Positions 1 to 7,373 of a DNA stretch of 7,373 nt are shown here, in pieces. The DNA comes from Gammaproteobacteria bacterium (GTDB lineage: Bacteria; Pseudomonadota; Gammaproteobacteria; S012-40), in contig JALSHN010000408.1 in the NCBI GenBank assembly GCA_026982215.1, positions 1-7,373 of the forward strand, given 5' to 3'. The position numbers were made by a program, and so were the translations under genes. Within the stretch, counting starts at the first letter, position 1. Every line of letters starts with the position of its first letter. The notes beneath the pieces were generated by a model. It was not told where the DNA came from, made no database searches, and saw nothing but the letters and a program-made list of their open reading frames with translations.

Positions 1-653
1 GGTGTCGGCGTCACGAATGCCGAATCCCACCCCTAGGGGCAGTTCGGTCAATCTCCGCAACGCCCCCAGACGGGCCTTCACCGTAGCCAGCTCCAGATGG
101 GCGGCACCGGTGACCCCCTTGAGGGAAACATAATAGAGGAATCCACGCGCCTGAGCCGCCACCCGCCGCACCCGTTCGTCGTCACTGGTGGGGGCGAGCA
201 GGAAGATGGGGGCCACGTCTTTGGCCTCCAGTGCCGCCCACAACGCCTCCCCCTCCTCGGGGGGCAGGTCCACGGTGAGCACCCCGTCCACTCCGGAACG
301 GGCGGCCTGCTCGGCGAAGGCCTCGTAGCCCATGACCTCCACCGGGTTGAGATAGCCCATCAACACCACCGGGGTCGCCGGGTCCCGTTCGCGGAAGCGG
401 GCCACCATGCCCAGCACTTGGCGCAGGTTGACCCGATGAGCCAGGGCCCGTTCGCAGGCGGCCTGGATCACCGGCCCATCGGCCATGGGGTCGGAGAAGG
501 GCACCCCCAGCTCGATGAGATCCGCCCCCGCCTCCACCATGGCGTGCATCAGAGGGACGGTGAAATCGGGATCGGGATCACCGGCGGTGACATAGGGCAC
601 CAGGGCGGCGCGGCCAGCCTGGCGCAGGGCGTGGAAACGACGGTCGATGCGGT

Positions 654-657
<4 letters not shown>
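1..657 (-). CDS. trpA: Tryptophan synthase alpha subunit, 3' end cut by window edge
   Basis: TrpA cleaves indole-3-glycerol phosphate to indole and glyceraldehyde 3-phosphate in the cytoplasm, and passes indole through a tunnel to TrpB. I translated the minus strand from the ATG at 657; it stays open for 219 codons to the window edge, about 45-50 residues short of a usual 265-270. The two catalytic acids fall at their canonical positions: Glu49 in DLIELGVPFSDP and Asp60 in MADGP. The early PYVTAGDP strand (21-28) and the phosphate-site stretch GVGFGIRDAD (about 209-218) also match the family's TIM barrel. The ATG overlaps the trpB stop as ATGA, and a strong GGAGGGG ribosome site lies 8 bases upstream, inside trpB. 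No defect is visible in the part present. Identification is secure; only the C-terminus is unseen. Confidence 0.97.
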
Positions 658-1852
<1,195 letters not shown>

Positions 1853-1856
<4 letters not shown>

Positions 1857-2491
1857 GTCTCTTCCGTCATTTCCAGGGCCCGCACCGCCGCCACGAAGGC
1901 CTCGATGCGTGCAGGATCCTTGATGCCCGGGGCGGATTCCACCCCGGAACTCACATCGACCCCATAGGGGCAGGCGATGCGCACCGCCTCGGCCACGTTC
2001 TCCGGGGTCAGTCCACCGGCGAGGATCACCGGCCGCCCGAGCTGCGGCACGGTGCGCCAGTCGAAACGTCGCCCACTGCCACCCATCTCACCCGCCGGGT
2101 GACCGTCGAGGATCAAGCCGGCGGCATCAGGAAACCGATGGGCGTAGTCCTGCGGGTCCACACCGCCGCCCATGGGCACCGCCTTGAGGTAGGGACGGCC
2201 GAAGGATCGGCAGTACTCCGGTGACTCGTCACCATGGAATTGGGGTACGGCGGTGGGCAGGGCCGCCAACACCCGCGCCACCGCCTCGGCCTCGGCGTCC
2301 AGGAACAAGGCCACCGGGGTGACGAAGGGCGGCAGGGTGCCGATCACTGCCCGCGCCTGCTCCACATCTACACAACGGGGGCTTTGGGGCACGAACACCA
2401 ATCCCACGGCATCGGCTCCGGCCCGGGCGGCAACGAGGGCATCCTCAGGACGGGTGATGCCGCAGATCTTGACACGGAAACGCAGGGTCAT
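1853..2491 (-). CDS. trpF: Phosphoribosylanthranilate isomerase
   Basis: TrpF converts N-(5-phosphoribosyl)anthranilate to CdRP by an Amadori rearrangement, the step before indole-glycerol-phosphate synthase (TrpC, not in this window). The 212 residues fit the stand-alone TIM-barrel enzyme, not a TrpC-TrpF fusion. The general base is Cys10 in VKICGITR (7-14) and the general acid is Asp129 in LILDGH. The phosphate-binding loops GGSGRRFDW (137-145), ILAGGL (156-161) and GVDVSSGVE (177-185) are all present. The ATG at 2491 is the first in frame and gives the usual short lead-in to the first strand. It lies 27 bases after truA with only a poor ribosome site (CGGACGG), which suggests read-through transcription and modest initiation. 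The stop overlaps the trpB start. Confidence 0.98.
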
Positions 2492-2518
2492 GGTGCCGTC
2501 CGGGAGAAAGGGGAAAGC

Positions 2519-3298
2519 CTACCAAAGGGTGGGTTGTTCGGGAAGCACGGGCAAATCGAAGCGCGGGGGATAGCTGATTCGCTGGAGATACAGGCCATGG
2601 GGTGGCGCAGTGACCCCGCCCAACGCCCGATCCCTGGCGGCCAGCACCTCCCCCGCCCATTCCGGCTCCCGCTTACCGGCGCCGATGTCCATCAGCACAC
2701 CGGCGATGTTGCGCACCATGTGATGGAGAAAGGCATTGGCCTCCACGTCGATGACCACGAAGGCACCATGGCGGCTCACGTCCAGGCGGTAGATGGTGCG
2801 CACCGGGCTCTTGGCCTGGCAGGCCTGGGCCCGGTAGGAAGAAAAATCGTGTTCGCCGAGCAGGTATTGCGCCGCCTGAGCCATGCGGTTCTCGTCCAGG
2901 GGCCGGTATTCCCAGGCGCAGCGCCAGGCGAGATAGGTGGGCCGCACCGGACGATTGAGGATCACATAGCGGTAGCGGCGCCGCAGGGCGGAGAAGCGGG
3001 CATGGAACTCCTCGACCACCGGTCGGGCCCACAGGGCACTCACCTCGGGTGGCAGGTTGGCGTTGGCGCCGAAAACCCAGGCGTGATCCGGACGCCGGGC
3101 CTCGGTGTCGAAGTGGATCACTTGGCAGGCGGCATGGACACCGGCATCGGTGCGCCCGGCGCAGACGACGTTCACCGGATGGTCGGCCACCTTGGACAGG
3201 GCCCGTTCCATGGCCTCCTGCACCGTGGGCACGCCCTGTTGGGTCTGCCAACCGGAGAAGGCGCTGCCGTCGTATTCCACTCCCAGGGCGATCCTCAT
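2519..3298 (-). CDS. truA: tRNA pseudouridine(38-40) synthase TruA
   Basis: TruA isomerises uridines 38, 39 and 40 in the anticodon stem-loop of many tRNAs. The 259 residues fit the family. The catalytic Asp51 lies in CAGRTDAGVHA (46-56). Other family marks are the start MRIALGVEYDGSAFSGWQ, KSPVRTIY (163-170), FLHHMVRNIAGVL (190-202) with the conserved arginine, and APPHGLYL (231-238). I chose the ATG at 3298, not the in-frame start at 3346. The extra 16 residues run back into the upstream gene and have no family counterpart, whereas 3298 places the first beta strand at residue 2 and gives an ATGA overlap with the upstream stop. A GGGGGTG stretch a few bases upstream may act as a weak ribosome site. 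The gene is complete with no missing motif. Confidence 0.98.
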   Translation of the reverse strand: MRIALGVEYDGSAFSGWQTQQGVPTVQEAMERALSKVADHPVNVVCAGRTDAGVHAACQVIHFDTEARRPDHAWVFGANANLPPEVSALWARPVVEEFHARFSALRRRYRYVILNRPVRPTYLAWRCAWEYRPLDENRMAQAAQYLLGEHDFSSYRAQACQAKSPVRTIYRLDVSRHGAFVVIDVEANAFLHHMVRNIAGVLMDIGAGKREPEWAGEVLAARDRALGGVTAPPHGLYLQRISYPPRFDLPVLPEQPTLW

Positions 3299-3921
3299 CG
3301 CCACACCCCCGGCCACAACGGCAGTGAGACCGCCAACCAGGCCCATTGCCGCCAGGCGGGCCAGGCCAGGGAGGCCGGCACTGCCACGCGCTGGGGAACC
3401 AGGGTATCTGCCCGGGCCAGCAATCCACCCAACCGCTGCCAGCGATCGCCCTCCCCTCGGGCCACCGCGTGCTGCAGACGTTCCGAGGCCGTCCCCACGG
3501 CCTCGAGAGTCAATACCAGGCGCAGGGGAAAGCGGCTGTCCCGCGGCGCCAGCAGGGCCAGGGCGGAGACCAGGGATTCACGCGGGGTGGCGCTCAGCAG
3601 CAGGTGGGCGCCGAGGGCCAACAGCACCAACAACGCGGCTCGCTCTCCGCCCAGCATCATCCCCTCCCAGGTGGGTGAGAGCCCCCCCCAGCCGGGAAAC
3701 AGATAGCGCCCGGGGGTGAACCAGCCATAGAGCAGCACCAGCGAGAGCAGCAGCCAGCGGATGCGCCGCAGCGCGCACCAGGCACCGCCGTCCCACGGTT
3801 GGCGGGCCATGATCCAGAACAGCGCCAGCACCAGGGCACCGACGGCCAGGCCGGGGACGCCACTCAACGGCAGCAGCACGGCACAGAGCAGGAAAAGCAA
3901 TACGCGGATCAGGGGATGCAC
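3295..3921 (-). CDS. EcfT/CbiQ-like polytopic membrane protein, partner genes absent
   Basis: I do not recognise this as a named gene. From the GTG at 3921 it encodes 208 residues with hydrophobic segments at about 4-19, 21-37, 55-67, 94-111 and 188-203, so an inner-membrane protein. The start HPLIRVLLFL, the tract LSPTWEGMMLGGERAALL (81-98), TPRESLVSALALL (112-124), and a cytoplasmic stretch with an Ala-Arg-Gly triplet (154-156, HAVARGEG) resemble the T component of energy-coupling-factor transporters. In that family such Ala-Arg motifs contact the ATPases. The second motif is only a weak ARA at 169-171. No EcfA ATPase or S component lies nearby. A TTG at 3960 would add 13 residues, but it sits in a likely -10 element and adds no family-like sequence. 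The stop overlaps the truA start as ATGA, so the two are probably co-translated. The gene is real; the family call is moderate. Confidence 0.75.
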   Translation of the reverse strand: MHPLIRVLLFLLCAVLLPLSGVPGLAVGALVLALFWIMARQPWDGGAWCALRRIRWLLLSLVLLYGWFTPGRYLFPGWGGLSPTWEGMMLGGERAALLVLLALGAHLLLSATPRESLVSALALLAPRDSRFPLRLVLTLEAVGTASERLQHAVARGEGDRWQRLGGLLARADTLVPQRVAVPASLAWPAWRQWAWLAVSLPLWPGVWR

Positions 3922-3950
3922 GTTCAAGACGCCGGCAGGGACCGGGGCCG

Positions 3951-3959
3951 ATTGTAGCA
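3951..3959 (-). promoter_or_regulatory. Candidate extended -10 promoter for the EcfT-like gene and truA-trpFBA
   Basis: The minus strand reads TGCTACAAT, five of six bases of the sigma-70 TATAAT box preceded by the extended TGn element. It lies just after the fimV stop (3970), in otherwise GC-rich sequence. No TTGACA-like hexamer is found 15-18 bases upstream, as is common for extended -10 promoters. Transcription would begin near 3944, about 23 bases ahead of the GTG start at 3921. This is inferred from motif match only. Confidence 0.4.
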
Positions 3960-3969
3960 AATCCGCGGT

Positions 3970-6597
3970 TCAGGCGATGCGATCCAGCAATTCGCGCGCC
4001 TCTTGCTGCTGGTTGCTGTCGCCGTGGTCGAGCACTTCTTCCAACAGCTCGCGGGCCCCAGTCTTGTCGCCCATCTCGATGTAGGCCCGGGCCAGGTCCA
4101 GTTTGGTGCCCACCTCGTCGGTGAAGACGAAGAAGGCATTGCCGTCGAATTCTTCTTCCTCCACTTCACGGTCACGACGGCGGTCGTCGTGCTCCCCGCC
4201 CACTTCCTCCAGGCGCCGATCGTCCTCCTCCAGTGGGACGATCTCCAGCGACTCGCCAGGCTCCAGGGCCGAATGGGGCTCTTCGGGGGGCTCGGCTTCA
4301 CCCGACTGCCGGGCCGGTTCCGCCTCGGCGAGGGACTGCAGGCTGAGCGATGAGGCCTCCTCGGGCACCTCACTTGCGGCGGCCTCCGGGGCAGCGGATT
4401 CCACCATCGCGCTCTCGTCCCCGGCTGCAGTCTCATGGCGAACCCCCTCCGCCTCATCGGTCTCCCCGGGGAGGGTCTCCGCCACCTCCACGAAGTCGGC
4501 GGGCGGCTCAGGTGGCGCCTCGGGAAGGGGACCCATCTGCTCTGCAGCGGCGTCTTCACCGCTCGAGTGCATCTCCCCTTCCGCCTCCGGAACCGTTGCC
4601 GGTGATTCAGGGGCGGGCTCGCCAGCGGGCGGGCGCAGATCGCTGTCTTCGGCGAACAGGGTCACCTCGTCGGGGTTCTCTGCCAGCGGCCGCTCGTCCG
4701 TCTCGCTGGATTGGGCGACGGTGGTGGAGTCGAAGTCGGTGAGCTGGGTGTGCTCCCGGAACCAGGGGTGATCGGGGAGGAGGTCTTCACCCATGGCCTT
4801 CACCCGCGCCCACTCGGGGCGATCGGTATCCTCATTCAGTACGGCCAGCAGCCGTTCGGCGAGGCCGCAGAAGGCGGAGGGATCCTGCTCCTGATAAGCC
4901 ACTTCCAGGCGCTTGAGCAACAACTCCAGGCGCTCCGGCTCGGCCTCCAGGGCCTGATCCAGTACTTGGCGGGCATGGGGGTAATCGCCGTAGGCCAGAT
5001 AGACGTCGGCCTCGGCCAAGGGATCGATCTCACCGCTGGCCGCGAGGCTGTCCCCCGCTGGCATGGCCGTATTTTCGGAGGGGGCGGGCGCCGCCGGCGG
5101 GAGATTGCCAGCGGCCGGCTCTTCGACCACCGAAGGCACGCTGGGAACGGCGTCGCCCTCGGCAGCCGGCTCGGTGGGCCGGACCTCATCCTGCGCCAAC
5201 AGGCTCTGGCTCCATTCTTCGTCGGTCTCCTGTGTCCGCCGGCGGTACCACAGGAACCACGCCCCCAACAGGACCAGGCTGCCGCCCCCCACCAGCGAGG
5301 CCAGCACCACGGGGTCCTGCCACAGACTGGGGCGGGTCGGGCTGGCGGGCACGGCGGGGGTGGTTTCCGCTGACACAGGGGCATCGCCCTCACCCACGGC
5401 GAGCTGCTGTTGCTGGCCGCTGGGGACAGCCTCGGCGCCGCGTGCCCCCAAGCGCGCCAATTCGGCGTCACGCAGGGCCAGCAGGCGCTGCAGGGCCGCC
5501 ACTTGTTCCTCCAGGGCATCCACTCGCCGCGCCAGGGCCTTGTTCTCCTGTTGAGCGGCGGCGGCGGCCTCGTTGGCCAGTGCCAGGCGCCGTTCGAGAT
5601 CGGCGATGCGCTGCAAGGTCTCTTCGCCCACTCCCCCGGCGCTGTCTTCGCTGCCTTCTTCCGGGGCCACCAGCTCCAGGCGGCCAGTCCCCGCCGTCAC
5701 CGGCGGCGGCCCCTCCGCGCCTTCGGTCGACACCAGCGCCGGTTCACCGCTCCGCTTCGCCCGCCAGGCCCGATATTGACGCCTCACCTCGGCCAAGGCC
5801 TCGTCGGGGGCGATCTGGGAGGCGGCCTCGCGAGGATCCTGGTCCAGGCGCAGCACCGATCCGGCCTTGAGCAGATTGATGTTGCCGTAGAAGGCCTGGG
5901 GATTGGCCCGGTAGAGGGCGATCATCATTTGTTCCAGGGTCACCTCGGGGGGGTGGAGCCGTTGGGCGATGGTGGAGAGGGTCTCGCCGGGACGCACCGG
6001 GCCGTATTCGAAGGATTCGCCCCCGGACGATGGGGCGGCGGCTGTCGTGGGCTCAGCCGGTGGAGATGGGGTGGCAGTGGACCGTTCCGGAGGGGCGAGC
6101 TCGGGGAGGGACTCGCCGGAGGTCGCCGCCTCGGGGGGCACCTCGATGGCCCCGGCCTCGTCGGCGAACAAGGGGGGATCCAACAGCACGGTGTACTCCC
6201 GTAGCAGCCGCCCCTTGGGCCATTCCAGGGCGAGCACGAAGCTGAGGAAGGGCTCTTTGACGGGCCCGCGGGAGCTCACCTGGATGTAATAGGCGCCCCG
6301 TTCGTCGCGCTTGAGTTGAAAGCGTAGCTGCCGCAGGGCGGGAGTGATCTCCAACCCCAATTGCTGAAAGCTCTCCAAGGGGGCCAGTGAGACGGTGAGG
6401 TCCTGAATCTCTTCTTGCGTGGCACGGGTGATGGGGATCACCGCGTCCAAAGGTTCGCTGAGTGCCGAACGGACCTCCAGCGGGCCGAGGCTCAGGGCCT
6501 GGGCTGCAGAGAGATAACCGGCCAACGCAAGGGCCAGTAGGCCGCGGCGCAGGCGATGTCGTGATTTCAGTCTGCCGTTGCGGACACGCGTGAACAA
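3970..6597 (-). CDS. fimV: FimV, peptidoglycan-binding polar hub protein for type IV pili
   Basis: FimV anchors at the cell pole, binds peptidoglycan, and promotes type IV pilus secretin assembly and cAMP signalling in Pseudomonas. This 875-residue copy shows the full layout: signal peptide (1-34, arginine-rich start, then LLALALAGYL, cleavage near AQA); FimV N-terminal domain (35-145, opening LSLGPLEVRSALSEPLDA); LysM (about 197-251, YGPVRPGETLSTIAQRL); coiled coil (325-385); one membrane helix (about 429-450) followed by RRR; TPR-like helices (524-585); a long acidic linker (about 620-815); and the conserved C-terminal domain (816-875, KLDLARAYIEMGDKTGAREL). The start is TTG at 6597. An in-frame TGA lies just upstream and no ATG or GTG exists before the signal sequence, so the exact start is uncertain. 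A GGGA 8 bases ahead may be the ribosome site. No pil genes lie in the window. Confidence 0.95.
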   Translation of the reverse strand: MFTRVRNGRLKSRHRLRRGLLALALAGYLSAAQALSLGPLEVRSALSEPLDAVIPITRATQEEIQDLTVSLAPLESFQQLGLEITPALRQLRFQLKRDERGAYYIQVSSRGPVKEPFLSFVLALEWPKGRLLREYTVLLDPPLFADEAGAIEVPPEAATSGESLPELAPPERSTATPSPPAEPTTAAAPSSGGESFEYGPVRPGETLSTIAQRLHPPEVTLEQMMIALYRANPQAFYGNINLLKAGSVLRLDQDPREAASQIAPDEALAEVRRQYRAWRAKRSGEPALVSTEGAEGPPPVTAGTGRLELVAPEEGSEDSAGGVGEETLQRIADLERRLALANEAAAAAQQENKALARRVDALEEQVAALQRLLALRDAELARLGARGAEAVPSGQQQQLAVGEGDAPVSAETTPAVPASPTRPSLWQDPVVLASLVGGGSLVLLGAWFLWYRRRTQETDEEWSQSLLAQDEVRPTEPAAEGDAVPSVPSVVEEPAAGNLPPAAPAPSENTAMPAGDSLAASGEIDPLAEADVYLAYGDYPHARQVLDQALEAEPERLELLLKRLEVAYQEQDPSAFCGLAERLLAVLNEDTDRPEWARVKAMGEDLLPDHPWFREHTQLTDFDSTTVAQSSETDERPLAENPDEVTLFAEDSDLRPPAGEPAPESPATVPEAEGEMHSSGEDAAAEQMGPLPEAPPEPPADFVEVAETLPGETDEAEGVRHETAAGDESAMVESAAPEAAASEVPEEASSLSLQSLAEAEPARQSGEAEPPEEPHSALEPGESLEIVPLEEDDRRLEEVGGEHDDRRRDREVEEEEFDGNAFFVFTDEVGTKLDLARAYIEMGDKTGARELLEEVLDHGDSNQQQEARELLDRIA

Positions 6598-6654
6598 GTC
6601 CCTTTTCCCATGTCAGTGGCGGGGATTCTCCCCCTACTCGGCAGAACGCCGGGG
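6598..6654 (-). other. asd-fimV intergenic spacer with short alternative hairpins
   Basis: The 57-base spacer can form GGGGA-GAA-TCCCC (6621-6633), or an upstream CGGC-GTTCT-GCCG stem flanked by CCCC and GGGG that would compete for the same G run. No U-tract follows either stem, so it does not read as an intrinsic terminator, and read-through from asd into fimV remains likely. The last bases hold GGGA and AAGGG stretches before the TTG start of fimV. No clear -35/-10 pair is visible. Confidence 0.25.
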
Positions 6655-7373
6655 CTACTTGAGGTACTCGGCCACCAGGATCTCGGCGATCTGCACGCTG
6701 TTCAGGGCGGCGCCCTTGCGGACGTTGTCTGCCACCACCCACATGTCCAGGCCGCGGTTGTGGCTGAGGTCCTCGCGGATCCGGCCGACGTAGACCGGAT
6801 CGTGACCGGCGGCCTCGGTCACCTGGGTGGGGTAACCGCCCGGCTCGCGGGTGTCAAGAACCACGACACCCGGGGCATTCTCTAGCAAATCCCGGGCCAT
6901 TAAGGTGGTGATTTTTTCCCGCGTCTCCAGGTGCACCGCCTCGGCATGGCCGTAGAACACCGGCACCCGCACACAGGTGGGGTTCACCTCGATGGTGTCG
7001 TCCTCGAGAATCTTTTTGGTCTCCCACACCATCTTCATCTCTTCCCGGGTATAGCCGTTGTCCATGAAGACGTCGATGTGGGGCAGGCAGTTGAAGGCGA
7101 TCTGCTTGGGATAGACCTCGGGTTCGACGGGCTTGCCGTTCAACAAATTGGCGGTCTGACGGGCCAGCTCCTCGATGGCGGCCTTGCCGGTGCCGGAGAC
7201 GGCCTGGTAGGTGGCGACGTTGATGCGGGTGATGCCCACGGCATCGTAGATGGGCTTCAAAGCCACCACCATCTGGATGGTGGAGCAGTTGGGATTGGCG
7301 ATGATGTTGCGCTTGCGGTAGCCAGCGATGGCGTGGGGATTGACCTCGGGGACCACCAGGGGGATGTCGTCGT
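6655..7373 (-). CDS. asd: Aspartate-semialdehyde dehydrogenase, 5' end cut by window edge
   Basis: Asd reduces L-aspartyl 4-phosphate to aspartate semialdehyde with NADPH. This is the branch step to lysine and diaminopimelate, threonine, methionine and isoleucine. The frame is open at the window edge and enters as DDIPLVVPEVNPH, so about 100 N-terminal residues (the NADP-binding half) are missing and 239 are present. The catalytic cysteine is in NPNCSTIQM (codon 7285-7287). A glutamine 27 residues later (TYQAVSGTG) and an arginine and histidine seven apart (VRVPVFYGHAEA) reproduce the spacing of Cys135, Gln162, Arg267 and His274 of the E. coli enzyme. The NCSTIQ form marks the roughly 340-residue subclass, not the E. 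coli NCTVSL type. Because the cysteine is retained, this is a working enzyme and not a Usg-like inactive paralogue of the kind found near truA in E. coli. A GTG at 7356 is internal, not the start. Confidence 0.96.
   Translation of the reverse strand, partial: DDIPLVVPEVNPHAIAGYRKRNIIANPNCSTIQMVVALKPIYDAVGITRINVATYQAVSGTGKAAIEELARQTANLLNGKPVEPEVYPKQIAFNCLPHIDVFMDNGYTREEMKMVWETKKILEDDTIEVNPTCVRVPVFYGHAEAVHLETREKITTLMARDLLENAPGVVVLDTREPGGYPTQVTEAAGHDPVYVGRIREDLSHNRGLDMWVVADNVRKGAALNSVQIAEILVAEYLK

Noticed and set aside
3299..3346. A longer truA beginning 16 codons upstream
   Set aside because: The extension is the out-of-frame C-terminal coding region of the EcfT-like gene and has no counterpart in TruA proteins. 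The ATG at 3298 fits both the family start and the ATGA overlap.
2234..3706. A 490-codon open frame on the plus strand
   Set aside because: It lies antisense to trpF, truA and the EcfT-like gene, all supported by motifs or coupling. Its product is rich in Gly, His and Gln with no domain, as expected from the complement of GC-biased codons.
4103..6289. Several 100-260 codon plus-strand frames across fimV
   Set aside because: They overlap a fully supported FimV and have Ser/Pro/Arg- or Gly-rich compositions typical of antisense reading of an Ala/Glu/Pro-rich protein.
6621..6633. Hairpin in the asd-fimV gap as a terminator
   Set aside because: The stem is only five base pairs and no U-tract follows on the minus strand.

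Overview
This window carries one uninterrupted run of seven genes, all on the minus strand, so transcription runs from high to low coordinates. In transcription order they are asd (5' end cut by the window edge), fimV, an EcfT/CbiQ-like membrane protein gene, truA, trpF, trpB and trpA (3' end cut). The sequence is GC-rich, about two-thirds by eye. FimV is confined to bacteria with type IV pili, mainly Gammaproteobacteria, and the asd-fimV-truA-trpF order is a familiar gammaproteobacterial neighbourhood. A non-enteric, GC-rich gammaproteobacterium (for example Chromatiales or Pseudomonadales-like) is the best inference; the species cannot be named from this sequence.

Layout: asd occupies 6655-7373. 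It is the catalytic C-terminal two-thirds of aspartate-semialdehyde dehydrogenase, with all four expected active-site residues. A 57-base gap with small hairpins leads to fimV (3970-6597), an 875-residue inner-membrane hub protein with signal peptide, LysM, coiled coil, one membrane helix, an acidic linker and the conserved C-terminal domain. A 48-base gap holding a plausible extended -10 promoter precedes a 208-residue polytopic membrane protein (3295-3921) that resembles the T component of ECF transporters. Its stop codon overlaps the truA start. truA (2519-3298) is followed after 27 bases by trpF (1853-2491), trpB (654-1856) and trpA (1-657). trpF/trpB and trpB/trpA are joined by four-base ATGA overlaps.

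Together the genes combine amino-acid biosynthesis (the aspartate family branch, and the last three steps of tryptophan synthesis encoded here by trpF, trpB and trpA), a tRNA pseudouridine synthase, and a polar pilus-assembly protein. TrpA and TrpB form the alpha2-beta2 tryptophan synthase, and their overlapping genes fit matched synthesis. I see no tRNA, rRNA, insertion sequence, CRISPR array, phage gene, riboswitch or convincing terminator. Most of the window is ordinary core genome. The one gene that is not routine is the EcfT-like membrane protein between fimV and truA, which has no ECF ATPase or substrate-binding partner in view.
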